A stretch of DNA of 64,000 nt from Vibrio ostreicida (GTDB taxonomy: Bacteria > Pseudomonadota > Gammaproteobacteria > Enterobacterales > Vibrionaceae): assembly GCF_013074385.2 (NCBI RefSeq), contig NZ_JABEYA020000002.1:569368-633367 (forward strand), read 5' to 3'. The position numbers were made by a program, and so were the translations under genes. The notes beneath the pieces were generated by a model. The model was not told the origin of the DNA, did not search any database, and saw only the letters and a program-made list of their open reading frames with translations. The number at the start of each line of letters is the position of its first letter. The stretch's first letter is position 1. Shown piece after piece: positions 27,972-37,887 of the stretch.

Positions 27972-29051
27972 TTGCTCGAAACATTTCTACCGTTTTTTCT
28001 CATCTTGTTGTCATGCTACTTGCTCAAGTACGCTTGTGATACCTTCGAACAGGCTGCAGGCTATCTAGGGCGTAACTTTCCTGCTGGAGTGAAAGGAGCA
28101 ACGGTCAATGCCATTGGGTCGAGTATGCCTGAAATGTTTGTGGTTATTGCCTGTCTATTTTGGTTCAACGATCCACAGCTTGTGATGGTCGCATTAGGTG
28201 TTACCGCAGGTTCCGCCATTTTTAACGGTTGTGTCATTCCTGCATTATCTATCATTATGGCGAAAGATGAAGGCGGTCGCTCGGTTAAAAAAATTGAGCT
28301 AGATAAGCGCTCTTTGCTTAGAGACGTATTTTGGGTGCTAGCGGCTGAGGTTGCACTTATTCTCTGTTTGGGCTTTTCAGAATTTTCGATTTGGATGGCC
28401 GTTGGTCTGAACGTCATTTATTTGGGATACGCGATACATCTTTATTTTGATGCGAAGAAATTTGGTGGTGATGACGAAGCGTATCAATACGAAGAAATAG
28501 AAGATAAAGGAATCATCCGCAACTTTGTTACCTTTAACTTCAATGCTATTTTTTTCTCAAATCGGTCGTTTAACGCGGTGAGTGCGACGGTCGTTCTCAT
28601 TCTTGCGATCCTGATCATTTCAGGTTCATCTCATCTTCTTGTTGAAGGTGTTTTGGGAAGCGCGACGATTTTAGGTGTGCCGCAGTTTTTCGCTGGGCTC
28701 GTTTTTGGCGCGGCAGCGTCGTCAATACCTGACCTCATTTTGTCGATTAAAGATGCCCGAAAAGGTGACTATGAGGATGCTGTAGCAAATCCGTTAGCGT
28801 CCAATACATTTGATACTACCGTCGCTTTTGCGCTGCCTCTTTTAGTATGGTTTGTGCTTAATGGTGTCGATTCTCTGGCAATGGCTCAAGACGATAACTT
28901 GACCATTCTTCGTTGGTCTATTGTAGGTATTACGGCTGCGGTTGCTTGTAGTTTATTGTTCAACTGCAAAAAAGTGACCAAATCAGTTGCTTATTTTCTG
29001 CTGCTGATGTTTTTTGCCTGGGCCGGGTCTATGTATTTTTATATCCAATAA
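27972..29051 (+). CDS. Calcium/cation antiporter (CaCA family), YrbG-like
   Basis: 359-residue inner-membrane exchanger of the Na+/Ca2+ exchanger superfamily. It has about ten membrane helices in two homologous halves, each with an alpha repeat: NAIGSSMPEMFVV in the first and AASSIPDLILSI plus ASNTFDTTVAFALP in the second. The acidic residues Glu and Asp in GSSMPE / SSIPD are the ion ligands. The chosen start is TTG at 27972 with AGGAT upstream, which begins exactly at the first helix (MLETFLPFFLILLSCYLL). Ion specificity is not certain. Confidence 0.85.
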   Translation: MLETFLPFFLILLSCYLLKYACDTFEQAAGYLGRNFPAGVKGATVNAIGSSMPEMFVVIACLFWFNDPQLVMVALGVTAGSAIFNGCVIPALSIIMAKDEGGRSVKKIELDKRSLLRDVFWVLAAEVALILCLGFSEFSIWMAVGLNVIYLGYAIHLYFDAKKFGGDDEAYQYEEIEDKGIIRNFVTFNFNAIFFSNRSFNAVSATVVLILAILIISGSSHLLVEGVLGSATILGVPQFFAGLVFGAAASSIPDLILSIKDARKGDYEDAVANPLASNTFDTTVAFALPLLVWFVLNGVDSLAMAQDDNLTILRWSIVGITAAVACSLLFNCKKVTKSVAYFLLLMFFAWAGSMYFYIQ

Positions 29052-29458
29052 TCCAGCTTCTATTACCCAAGCCCCCACTAATTTGAAAAAGTGGGGGCTT
29101 GCTGCTTTAGAGTCGTCCACATCATTGCAATATCTCCCCTGAAATAATAAATATGTTCATCTCTGACCACAGTTAGAATACACTCACAATGTCGGTCTTT
29201 TCTGTAGAATAACCATTAATTACCTGAATGCCTTTGCTTTTATCATTCGTGGATAGTCAATTAGTCGCGATTGGAGCAAGGTATTATTTGCAATGGAATT
29301 TAGTCAATACGTCGTTTTCATGGTAAGACAATCATTTTTTAGGCTTGCCCTCCATACACTGCGAAGGTAATACGTATAGAGAGTAGCGTAACAGAGGCCC
29401 AAGTATCAGACAGTACTGTGCTTGGTTACCGTACATAAACTCAGGACATGGTAAGAAT
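29052..29458. other. Intergenic region with terminator-like hairpin
   Basis: A perfect inverted repeat AAGCCCCCACT / AGTGGGGGCTT at 29069-29100 lies 17 bases after the exchanger stop and probably ends that transcript, though it has no T-run. The remaining 350 bases hold no gene that I can support. Confidence 0.6.
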
Positions 29459-30067
29459 GTGAAAAGTATTGCAATCTTCGATTTTGATGAAACACTCATC
29501 ATGCATAATTCTCTGCCCAAGCTATTCGGGCGTTTTGTTGCTCGCTCAAGATTCCCACTGTATATAGCCTCTGCTCTCTTTGATAGACGAATTATGTCGG
29601 GTCAATATAGAAAGCTAATAAAAGAAAAGCTCTACCGTAAAGCGTTAAAAGGGAAATCTAGAAAGGTGGTTTTTGAGGCCGGCTATCAAGTGTGTGCAAG
29701 CCTCCGTCCTATTCCTGAGGTTGTCGCCGAGATGTTTCGTCAACATCATGCTGGTGTTGAAATTTGGATTGTTACGGCTTCACCACAAGAGTTTGTTCAA
29801 GGGGTTGTCGAGGGTTTAGATTGGCCCGTGAAAAAAGTGATAGGTACGTCCTTAAATCACAGAAATGATATTTTGGATGGAACATACAATATCGAATGTG
29901 AATATGATGAGAAAGTGGCGAGGTTCCACACGGAAAACGCGAAACATGGAGACAATATTGTTGTTGTTGCATCTTATGGAAACCCTCCGCAAGATGAAGC
30001 TGTGGTTCATCTTGGTTTGGACCGGTATTTTGTTGAAAGCGGTCAGCTGAGGCAACTTAGCCATTGA
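29459..30067 (+). CDS. HAD superfamily phosphatase (HAD-IB, SerB-like)
   Basis: 202-residue haloacid dehalogenase-type phosphatase. Motif I is IFDFDETL, with the nucleophile Asp9 and acid/base Asp11. Motif II is VTASPQEF, the Lys motif lies near VKKVIGT, and motif III/IV reads YGNPPQDEAVV. A helical cap (residues 20-85) places it in subfamily IB with phosphoserine-phosphatase-like enzymes. The start is GTG at 29459 in a weak context (AGGA 13 bases upstream). The substrate is unknown. Confidence 0.85.
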   Translation: MKSIAIFDFDETLIMHNSLPKLFGRFVARSRFPLYIASALFDRRIMSGQYRKLIKEKLYRKALKGKSRKVVFEAGYQVCASLRPIPEVVAEMFRQHHAGVEIWIVTASPQEFVQGVVEGLDWPVKKVIGTSLNHRNDILDGTYNIECEYDEKVARFHTENAKHGDNIVVVASYGNPPQDEAVVHLGLDRYFVESGQLRQLSH

Positions 30068-30228
30068 GTTGCCCTATCAGATATGGGCCACGTTATCGGC
30101 AACATTATTGTCTCCTAACTGAGATCTTTGTTTTGCTACAAGTGCAAGAAAAACGCGCCTGAGCTTACTATTCTTTTTCATTGCGTATATGCTTGGTACT
30201 ATGGAATTTATCGAAGCAAGAATATGAC

Positions 30229-31458
30229 ATGCGACGCAACACGCTCACTACAGGCTGGTTAGTGGTGGTAGGTTGGGCGCTAGGAATAGTGCTTTTAACG
30301 CTGAGCTACCGCTCAAATATGTTGATGATGGTTCAGGTCGATGAGCTGGGGAACAGTATTGAAGAGTTGCGTGACTCCTTGTTTGATGAGCCTTCCTATC
30401 GAGCTCAAGTCACTAATGAACAGGGATTGAACCTTCAAATTATTTATGCGCTTAGGTTGCAATTAGAAAGCTCTAGCCAGCAAACTTGGGTCTCTCCCGA
30501 TGTTAACCAACTCCTTTACACCACAGACCGCTTTATCGATCAGGCCAATGCCTTTTTGGAAAATGAATTAGGTTTGGTTGCGCTTGTTGATCAGATTCAG
30601 TTTGTCAAATTGAAATACCAAGACAGTGATCTCATGTTTGCATATATCAATCAGTTGAATGCAAATATTTTGGAAGCGTTGTTTAGTACTAGGAACAATA
30701 GCCCCGAGGTATTTAGGCAGCTCGACCTGTTATACACTCACTCTGATCGTCTACCTGCGTTAGAAAAAAGGGATATGCAGCAACTGTTAGCGCAGGCGTC
30801 TCTGGTACTCGGAAGTTATGCCCAAGGCAGCTATATGCTCGAACAATTGATGACACATTCTATCCGTTCGCAAACGAAGTTAGTTGAAGAGCAATATCAG
30901 TCGCAACAAACCAATTTTGTCATCGCTGGTGCAGTCTACAGCGGTATGTGTTTGCTGGTGTTGTGTCTTTATGTTTCTAGGCTTGCAACGAGCCAGAATA
31001 AAGCAATCATTTCGGTAAAACCGATACCTGACGAGCTGCAAGATAGCTCGAATAGCGATGCTGAATCCGAAGAAAACGTCGTGATGACCACCACACCCAT
31101 CATTCAAGAGAAGGCTGAAGCTGAAATTGACATTGAAGGCATGCTAGAGTCACTCGGCAATGACTATGAATCTGTCTGTATGCTTTTACAGGTGTTTGTC
31201 GATGATCATGCTCACGATGTAGAGAGTATTCGAAAGCTACTCCATATCGATTCAGATGAAGCATTACGTAAGGCCCATAGTTTAAAAGGAGTCGGCGGGA
31301 ATCTGGGAGCACTCAATCTAAGAGAGTCGGCGAGTAAAGTGGAACTGGCGATAAAAGATGGGGCTGACTCGATACCTGATTTACTTTCTGAGCTCACTCT
31401 ACGTCTCGATAAAGCGATATTAGAGGCCCAGCAGTTCCTTAGCCAGCAACAAAACTGA
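30229..31458 (+). CDS. Membrane-anchored HPt phosphotransfer protein without kinase domain
   Basis: 409-residue protein. One membrane helix lies at residues 9-30 and another at about 230-250, enclosing a 200-residue helical periplasmic region. A cytoplasmic linker leads to a C-terminal HPt domain (about 320-405) whose phospho-accepting His is in KAHSLKGVGGNLG. No HisKA, HATPase or receiver domain is present, so it resembles the input plus HPt ends of a hybrid kinase with the middle left out. It may pass phosphate from a kinase elsewhere, or sense directly. The ATG at 30229 (MRRNTLTTGWLVV) was chosen over an upstream TTG because it starts right before the helix. Confidence 0.8.
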   Translation: MRRNTLTTGWLVVVGWALGIVLLTLSYRSNMLMMVQVDELGNSIEELRDSLFDEPSYRAQVTNEQGLNLQIIYALRLQLESSSQQTWVSPDVNQLLYTTDRFIDQANAFLENELGLVALVDQIQFVKLKYQDSDLMFAYINQLNANILEALFSTRNNSPEVFRQLDLLYTHSDRLPALEKRDMQQLLAQASLVLGSYAQGSYMLEQLMTHSIRSQTKLVEEQYQSQQTNFVIAGAVYSGMCLLVLCLYVSRLATSQNKAIISVKPIPDELQDSSNSDAESEENVVMTTTPIIQEKAEAEIDIEGMLESLGNDYESVCMLLQVFVDDHAHDVESIRKLLHIDSDEALRKAHSLKGVGGNLGALNLRESASKVELAIKDGADSIPDLLSELTLRLDKAILEAQQFLSQQQN

Positions 31459-31487
31459 AACCCTAGTTTTGTGTGATAAAAAGACGT

Positions 31488-32090
31488 TCATTTATCCAAG
31501 ACAATGGTGAAATCTGATTTCGAATAGTCATCAATCACACGAACGTGAGCACTGATGGTTTTGCAAAATCGGTAGACCGCACGTTTATTGTAGGGCTGAA
31601 GTGTTTTTTGCTGAGGAAAGGTATCGGAGTTGAGCAAGTTGAAGATGACCGTTTCATTGGCTGCATTGTGCATGCGAGTGATCATTTGTGAGAGATAATT
31701 CTTGTTGGTTGAACGGTAACTGAGAGAGCCGCTCGCGACAATGATGTCGGCCACAGGTAACGTTAGCTTACTAATGTCACCGTATTTGAATCGGCAATGG
31801 GCTGATCCCACTCGTTGTCTCGCCTGCTGAAGAAAAGGCCAATGTTGATCGATACCAAGGTAAGACGCTAAACACTGATCCTGTGTCAAGTAATCATAAA
31901 GCTCACCCATACCACAGCCGAGATCAATGACGCTTTTGGCCCGAAACTCAGCGGCATCACCGATGGTCGAGAATCGCATTTGTTGCTCTTGGTAGCTCGA
32001 CCAACCGAGAATCTTATGGTTGAGGCCGGGCCAAAGGCGATTCTTTTGCCAATGGAACCAGTAAATTTTGAGTCGATCAAGGCAATGCAT
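31488..32090 (-). CDS. Class I SAM-dependent methyltransferase
   Basis: 200-residue methyltransferase. Motif I is VIDLGCGMGELYDYL, the motif II region is YLGIDQHWPFLQQA, and motif III is DIIVASGSLSYR. The ATG at 32090 has AGGA 8-9 bases upstream; an in-frame GTG two codons earlier is too close to that site. The substrate is not recognisable. It is convergent with the HPt gene and downstream of the symporter gene on the same strand. Confidence 0.85.
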   Translation of the reverse strand: MHCLDRLKIYWFHWQKNRLWPGLNHKILGWSSYQEQQMRFSTIGDAAEFRAKSVIDLGCGMGELYDYLTQDQCLASYLGIDQHWPFLQQARQRVGSAHCRFKYGDISKLTLPVADIIVASGSLSYRSTNKNYLSQMITRMHNAANETVIFNLLNSDTFPQQKTLQPYNKRAVYRFCKTISAHVRVIDDYSKSDFTIVLDK

Positions 32091-32195
32091 AAGCACGATT
32101 CCTGCTAATTACTGCTTCAAAGATGACGTATTATCTCGTTTCTATCAAGCTCAGATGAAACGCCCATCCAAAGGAAGGGCGCTTAATCATCCTCG

Positions 32196-33476
32196 TCAGC
32201 TGGTGGACTGCGTCATCGGTTGGCGAGTCTCTGATGTCTCAGGATCTTTGGTCCAGCGATCAATAACAACAGAGGCAACCAGATCACCTTGTACATTGAC
32301 GGCGGTGCGAAAAGTATCCAGTGGTCTCTCGATGATCAAGAGAATCGCAATGGCTTCTAAAGGAATGCCCACCGCAAGCAGCACCAGTTGCATACCAGAC
32401 ATCGAACCAGATGGCATGCCCGGAGCCCCAACCGATGAAATCATCGCCATCAAAAAGATCATCACTATGGCACTGTTGGATAAGTCGATACCAAATAATT
32501 GAGCGAGGAAGACGGCCGCCACACCTTCGAACAACGCAGTACCATCCATATTCATCACGGCTCCTAATGGTAGGACGATACTGCTAGTAGAGTCAGAAAC
32601 CCCAAGTTTTTCCCTTGCTGTTTTCAGTGTCAGTGGCAGCGTGGCGGAGCTGGAAGAGGTTGCAAATGCCATCGTCAGTGGTGCAGAAATGGCCCTGAAT
32701 AGGTCGCGAACGCCTAACCCAGCTGCAAACTTTGCGATTAAAGGCAGAACAATCAGCCCGTGAATCATGGTTAGCGAGAAAACCAGTAAAGCGAATTCAA
32801 ACAATTGGCTGAATAGAGCGTCATTGGGCGTAATGGTAAACTCAAACACAATCGCAAATACCGCAAGGGGGGCTAATTTGACGATACCGCTCACTAAGGT
32901 AGCGACACCTTTGTTAAGGCCTCGTACCACATCAAAAACAGGATGTGCCTGAGGCAAGGCCGCAATGAGTGCGACAGAAAGCAACAGAGCAAATAGGACA
33001 ATGGCAAGAAGGTTGCCAGTGGCCAGAGCTTCAAAGGGATTAACAAGAGCCATTGTTAACAGCTTGCTCGCGATAGCGATTCCCTGAGCGGAATCCTCAT
33101 CGATCAACGTGAGGCTACTTGAAGAGGGAAGTGCAGAAGAAAGAGGTGTCCACTCAGGCATTAACAAAGCCGCACCGAGACCAAGAATGATCGCGATGGT
33201 GGTCGTGCCCATGTAAAAGGTAAAGGTCGTGAGTCCAATACGTTTGAGCCGAACTATATTGCCTATATTGCTCACCCCTTCAATAAGGCTGAGTAGCACC
33301 ATTATCCCAACGATGGACTTTAACAAACCAATGTAGGTTAGTTTGATGAGAGAGAGCAGTTCATTGGCCGCGAGCAAGGTTTCTTTGCTGTTAGAAAAAA
33401 GGCTCGTCATTGCCCATGCAGCGAGTGCTGCGAGGATGATCTGCGTTGATAAGGATGGCCGAATCAATTTGCCCAT
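32196..33476 (-). CDS. Dicarboxylate/amino acid:cation symporter (DAACS)
   Basis: 426-residue inner-membrane symporter of the glutamate/aspartate/C4-dicarboxylate family. It shows the serine-rich re-entrant loop TSSSSATLPLTL, the transport motif MNMDGTALFEG and the second hairpin SSVGAPGMPSGSM. Start ATG with AAGGAAA upstream. Na+ or H+ coupling and the substrate (glutamate, serine or succinate type) cannot be decided from sequence. An imperfect hairpin at 32159-32188 follows its stop and may terminate it. Confidence 0.9.
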   Translation of the reverse strand: MGKLIRPSLSTQIILAALAAWAMTSLFSNSKETLLAANELLSLIKLTYIGLLKSIVGIMVLLSLIEGVSNIGNIVRLKRIGLTTFTFYMGTTTIAIILGLGAALLMPEWTPLSSALPSSSSLTLIDEDSAQGIAIASKLLTMALVNPFEALATGNLLAIVLFALLLSVALIAALPQAHPVFDVVRGLNKGVATLVSGIVKLAPLAVFAIVFEFTITPNDALFSQLFEFALLVFSLTMIHGLIVLPLIAKFAAGLGVRDLFRAISAPLTMAFATSSSSATLPLTLKTAREKLGVSDSTSSIVLPLGAVMNMDGTALFEGVAAVFLAQLFGIDLSNSAIVMIFLMAMISSVGAPGMPSGSMSGMQLVLLAVGIPLEAIAILLIIERPLDTFRTAVNVQGDLVASVVIDRWTKDPETSETRQPMTQSTS

Positions 33477-33919
33477 CGTAGTGTTTCCTTTGTATAAATT
33501 CTAATGGACGTTTGTCCAGATAAAATGGCCAACCGCAAGCGTGGTATAGGGTAGTGAGTATGAAGCTCTTCAGATGACGATTGGCGTACGAAGCGGGTAG
33601 GGTAAAGTAATCACGCGCGTTTACAAATAGACTTTTATTACATATCCAAAGATAAAGTTATAAGAAATGGCTAGCTAAAAGCCAATTTATTACTGAGTAA
33701 ACGGCTTGTTACGACAAGCGGCGTTTTTCTGGCCAAATGACGTTTTAAAGCATTGACCTTATTGTTGTTTTTAAAGGGTAGTTCGTCAGTATGGCAGCCA
33801 CAAAGTCGGTGGGATAAAAATAAAACATCCTCCAACATAAGGCATGTTGGAGGATGTAATCAGCCGCGCTCTATCTGTGAGCAGATCAAAGCGGTTTGTT
33901 TCAGCGCAGTGCCTTAACG
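33477..33919. other. Gap between nhaC and symporter genes
   Basis: 443 bases, gene-free. It holds the promoter side of the symporter gene at the left and the nhaC terminator at the right; no other feature seen. Confidence 0.5.
33825..33857 (-). terminator. Rho-independent terminator of nhaC
   Basis: Perfect 14-bp stem ACATCCTCCAACAT / ATGTTGGAGGATGT with a 5-base loop. It is followed on the minus strand by a T-rich tract (TTTTATTTTT). Confidence 0.9.
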
Positions 33920-35353
33920 TTAAGCGGTTTGGTTTTTGTAGTCAGCCTGTTGTTCATCCGTTGTGGCCACTGTGGGCTCACACTTATCAACAAACCAACC
34001 CAAGTAAGAGGTAATGATCGTGACTAGGATACAGACAAAGCTTAGCCACATAAACGGGGCATAAGAAAGCGTTGCGACACCCAAAATGCTGGCCATGTAG
34101 ATACCGTTATCGCTCCAAGGCACCATACCAGATGTCAATGTCCCGCCAAACTCTGCATTTCGTGATAGATTTTTACGTTTGTAACCGAGGCGGTCGTAGT
34201 TTTTAGCACATATTTTTGGCGTTAGAATCAGTGATACATACATCGCTGAGCCAAAGACGTTGCCCAAAAATGCGGTACCAATTGTGCTGGTCGCCAGTGA
34301 GCCTGCGCTCTGTACGCGGCGTTCGAATAGTTTTGCAATGGTTTCAAGCACGCCAACTTTGTCAAGAAGCCCACCAAAGCCAAGACCAAATACTATGACC
34401 GCAACCGATCCAAGCATTGATGACATCCCACCACGGTTAAGGATTGAATCAATAAAATCGACCCCCGACTCAATGTTGAACGGCGCCCATGCAGTATGAA
34501 ATGCTTGAAGGAAATCGACATCTTGAATCATTACTGCCCAAATAATACCTAACAATGAGCCAAAGCTGATCACTGGGAAAGAAGGCATACGCATGGCCAA
34601 CAAACCAAGCACAATGAGGACAGGTACAAAAGAGTAAGGAGTGATGTAAAATTGTGCGTCCATGGCATCAATAACAGACTGTACTTGAGACATGTCAATG
34701 TTGCCAGCATAGTGGAAACCAAAGGCGGTAAACATGATGCCAGTAATCACATAGCTGATTAAAGCAATAGGCAACATCCCCTTAATGTGTTCCATGACTT
34801 CAACATTTGACATTGATGAAGCAAGAATAACGGAGTCCGATAGCGGTGACATTTTGTCACCAAAATAACAGCCGGACAAGATCGCACCAGCGGTAATGGG
34901 TGCGGGTACTCCTAGGCCTTGGCCTATTCCCATCATCGCGATGCCCGCGGTACCTGCCGCGCCCCACGATGTTCCGGTAGCAAGCGCTGTCAGTGAACAG
35001 ATGATCATTGTTGCCAATAAAAAGATCGACGGATGAATTGCATTGAGGCCGTAGTAAATGATGGTCGGGACGATACCGCCGGAGATCCATGTGCCAACCA
35101 GTGCGCCAACAGCAAGGAGTATCAAAACGGCGCCTAGACCGTTTGAAATACCATTAAGGGCTGCTTTTTCAAGATCTTTATACTTATGCCCAAGGCGGAC
35201 ACCGAGCGCCATAATTACAAACCAGCCGATGTAAAGTGCCAGCTGGATAGGTAAGTCTAATTGGGCTGTGAACGAGAAAGCCATTAGCAAAAATAAACCA
35301 AGAGCGACAATAACTTGCAGCAAGCTTGGTAAACGTGGAGTGAGTTGCGTCAT
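33920..35353 (-). CDS. nhaC: Na+/H+ antiporter NhaC family
   Basis: 477-residue inner-membrane protein with about eleven helices. NhaC-type markers are ATGTSWGAAGTAGIAMMGIG, SGCYFGDKMSPLSDS and the late LTSGMVPWSDNGIYM. NhaC proteins exchange Na+ for H+. Some family members in this group of bacteria are controlled by lysine and thought to move lysine; I looked for a lysine riboswitch in the 430 bases upstream and did not see one. Start ATG with AGAGG 7 bases upstream. Confidence 0.9.
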   Translation of the reverse strand: MTQLTPRLPSLLQVIVALGLFLLMAFSFTAQLDLPIQLALYIGWFVIMALGVRLGHKYKDLEKAALNGISNGLGAVLILLAVGALVGTWISGGIVPTIIYYGLNAIHPSIFLLATMIICSLTALATGTSWGAAGTAGIAMMGIGQGLGVPAPITAGAILSGCYFGDKMSPLSDSVILASSMSNVEVMEHIKGMLPIALISYVITGIMFTAFGFHYAGNIDMSQVQSVIDAMDAQFYITPYSFVPVLIVLGLLAMRMPSFPVISFGSLLGIIWAVMIQDVDFLQAFHTAWAPFNIESGVDFIDSILNRGGMSSMLGSVAVIVFGLGFGGLLDKVGVLETIAKLFERRVQSAGSLATSTIGTAFLGNVFGSAMYVSLILTPKICAKNYDRLGYKRKNLSRNAEFGGTLTSGMVPWSDNGIYMASILGVATLSYAPFMWLSFVCILVTIITSYLGWFVDKCEPTVATTDEQQADYKNQTA

Positions 35354-35785
35354 GCAGTGCCTCTTATATGTGTTATAAGCGATATGCTCTCTTGTCTCAG
35401 GCGTGGGAGCATATTGTGAGTGTTAGCTCATTTTGGGTACGCGCAGCACTTTACATGAGTCAGAATAATATATCGAACAAATACAACTCCGATGTGATTT
35501 GAGTCTACTGATGATGTTATTATTAGTTGTAAATATTAAAAATGAGCAAAATAGGTGTTTTTAAATGGGATTAAATGTTACTCAAATGTAGCTTTAATAT
35601 TTAATTTTTGTTTCATTATTTACTTAAGATTTCAGCGAAAGATATAAATAAAGCAGCGTTAGAGAATAGCATCTGAAAATATCGGTCAAAATTCATAAAA
35701 TAGATGCATTTTTTTCTTGAGATTTTGCTGTGAAAATTCAAGTATTGAGGTATCCCTTTATAAATATTTACATGGAGAGTTGAGA
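35354..35785. promoter_or_regulatory. Divergent promoter region between nhaC and asd
   Basis: 432 AT-rich bases that must contain promoters for both genes. GGAGAG at 35774 is the asd ribosome site. No riboswitch or clear operator was recognised. Confidence 0.5.
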
Positions 35786-36901
35786 ATGAGAGTTGGTTTA
35801 GTCGGTTGGCGTGGCATGGTCGGTTCTGTGCTGATGAAACGCATGGTTGAAGAAAAAGACTTCGACCATATTGAGCCTGTTTTTTACAGCACTTCTCAAA
35901 TTGGTATACCCGCCCCTAACTTTGGTAAAGACGCTGGGTTATTGCAAGATGCCTTCGATATCGAAAGCCTAAAACAATTAGATGCCATTGTGACCTGTCA
36001 GGGTGGCAGTTACACTGAAAAAGTCTACCCTGCCCTTCGTCAATCTGGCTGGAAAGGTTACTGGATTGATGCGGCGTCGACTTTACGTATGGCTCAAGAC
36101 GCTATTATCACACTTGACCCGGTCAATCTTAGCCAAATTCAGCAAGGTATCCACGCAGGGACCAACACTTTTGTTGGTGGCAACTGTACGGTCAGTTTGA
36201 TGCTAATGGGATTAGGTGGCCTGTTTGAAAAAGGGTTGGTGGAATGGACCAGTGCGATGACCTATCAGGCTGCTTCGGGCGCTGGAGCACAAAATATGCG
36301 TGAGTTGATCTCGCAGATGGGTGTGATCAATGACTCGGTCAGTTCGGAGTTGGCTAACCCCTCAAGTTCTATTCTCGATATTGACCGAAAAGTGGCTGAT
36401 ACTATGCGCTGCTCGTCTTTCCCATCGGATAAGTTTGGCGTACCTTTAGCGGGCTCCCTGATCCCTTGGATTGATGTAAAGCGTGACAACGGCCAGAGTA
36501 AAGAAGAATGGAAAGCTGGGGTTGAAGCGAATAAGATTCTTGGCTTTGAGCAGGCTCCGGTTCCTATCGATGGAACGTGTGTTCGGATTGGTGCAATGCG
36601 ATGTCATTCTCAGGCATTGACCATTAAGCTGAAGCAAAATGTGCCGATGGACGAAATCAAAGAAATGATCGCTACTCATAATGATTGGGTGAAGATGATT
36701 CCAAATGAACGTGACATCACCGCTCAGGAGTTGACCCCTGCGACAGTGACGGGCACTCTCTCTGTACCGGTCGGTCGCTTGCGGAAAATGGCGATGGGGG
36801 ATGAATTTCTCAACGCCTTTACCGTCGGTGATCAGCTGTTATGGGGAGCGGCAGAGCCCCTCCGTCGTACCTTAAGGATCATTCTGGCTGAAAAACACTA
36901 A
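35786..36901 (+). CDS. asd: Aspartate-semialdehyde dehydrogenase
   Basis: Reduces aspartyl phosphate to aspartate semialdehyde, the branch point to lysine, diaminopimelate, methionine and threonine. The 371-residue protein has the NADP-binding [10 protein letters not shown] and the catalytic Cys134 in GGNCTVSLM. The later [15 protein letters not shown] is also typical, and it is the long Gram-negative type. The ATG at 35786 is supported by GGAGAG; the in-frame region upstream is leader sequence. Confidence 0.97.
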   Translation: MRVGLVGWRGMVGSVLMKRMVEEKDFDHIEPVFYSTSQIGIPAPNFGKDAGLLQDAFDIESLKQLDAIVTCQGGSYTEKVYPALRQSGWKGYWIDAASTLRMAQDAIITLDPVNLSQIQQGIHAGTNTFVGGNCTVSLMLMGLGGLFEKGLVEWTSAMTYQAASGAGAQNMRELISQMGVINDSVSSELANPSSSILDIDRKVADTMRCSSFPSDKFGVPLAGSLIPWIDVKRDNGQSKEEWKAGVEANKILGFEQAPVPIDGTCVRIGAMRCHSQALTIKLKQNVPMDEIKEMIATHNDWVKMIPNERDITAQELTPATVTGTLSVPVGRLRKMAMGDEFLNAFTVGDQLLWGAAEPLRRTLRIILAEKH

Positions 36902-36924
36902 TCCTGTCACGACGCTTGGAATCG

Positions 36925-36958
36925 GGACACATACCAGCAGTGGTGTGTGTCCTTTTTT
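36925..36958 (+). terminator. Rho-independent terminator of asd
   Basis: Twelve-base arms GGACACATACCA / TGGTGTGTGTCC (one G-T pair) with a 4-base loop, followed by TTTTTT. Confidence 0.9.
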
Positions 36959-36999
36959 GTGACCGTTGAAATAAGATGTAAAGCGGAGCGTCTTACTCC

Positions 37000-37836
37000 T
37001 TACTCTACTGCAATACGCTGATCGGGATCAGCCAGTTGACTACCGCAGTGTTTGCAATGAAGCGCATCGGCTTCATGGCCTGACTTTGAGCAGTTTGGAC
37101 ACTTGACGAGTGTTTTGTGGCTGAGCATCTCCTGACTTAATTCGGCCGTAATAATACCGGTAGGGACCGCCAAAATAGAGTACCCAAGCAACATGGTTAG
37201 AGACGCCAGAGCTTTACCGAGATCGGTTTGCGGTACCATGTCTCCGTACCCCACCGTTGTTATGGTCACAATGGCCCAGTAGATACTTTTGGGCATACTG
37301 GTAAATCCATTTTGTGGCCCTTCAATCACAAAAATCAGCGCACCAAAAATGGTGACCAGAATGGCAACAGAAGTGAAAAAAATAAATATCTTTCTTCGAG
37401 CCATCAGCAAGGATCTTAGCAGGATATTAGAGTCTTGAAGGTATCGAACGAGCTTAAGTATGCGAAATATCCGCATCACGCGCAGCAGTCTGATCACGCC
37501 CATAAAAGCAACGGAAGGAAACAGTAGGGCGATATAGGTTGGCAGAATAGCCAGCAGATCAACCACGCCATAAAAGCTTCGGGCGTAAGCCGTTGGTTTG
37601 GGAGAGCAGTATAATCGCAGGGCATATTCCAACGTAAATAAGGCCGTGAACATATATTCAAGGAAACGAAGTTCGTTTTTCCAGTGAGAGGCCACGGTTG
37701 GGATCGACTCGAGCACCAAAACCAATAGCGAAGACAAGATCGCGACGATTAACGCGATATCAAATATACGTCCAGACCGAGTGTGCGTTCCAAAAATAAT
37801 GATGTAAAGATGGTGTTTAATAGAGTGGTGCGACAT
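37000..37836 (-). CDS. Voltage-gated-type potassium channel with C-terminal zinc ribbon
   Basis: 278-residue six-helix ion channel. The S4 helix carries regularly spaced arginines (RLLRVMRIFRILKLVR). The pore loop has the K+ selectivity filter TTVGYGD, followed by S6 ending near residue 230. The C-terminal 45 residues hold two CxxC pairs, KCPNCSK and HCKHCGS, a probable zinc ribbon instead of the usual RCK domain. It belongs to the voltage-gated ion channel superfamily seen in Vibrio. It is on the same strand as ychE, 51 bases downstream of it. Confidence 0.9.
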   Translation of the reverse strand: MSHHSIKHHLYIIIFGTHTRSGRIFDIALIVAILSSLLVLVLESIPTVASHWKNELRFLEYMFTALFTLEYALRLYCSPKPTAYARSFYGVVDLLAILPTYIALLFPSVAFMGVIRLLRVMRIFRILKLVRYLQDSNILLRSLLMARRKIFIFFTSVAILVTIFGALIFVIEGPQNGFTSMPKSIYWAIVTITTVGYGDMVPQTDLGKALASLTMLLGYSILAVPTGIITAELSQEMLSHKTLVKCPNCSKSGHEADALHCKHCGSQLADPDQRIAVE

Positions 37837-37887
37837 AAATGGAAGTAATTTATAAAACTGGATTCGTATTATACCTTTACTTGTCGC

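Noticed and set aside
35354..35785. Possible lysine riboswitch upstream of nhaC
   Set aside because: The conserved AGAGGUGC and AGGAAACU-type core segments were not found; only an ordinary ribosome site AGAGG is present.
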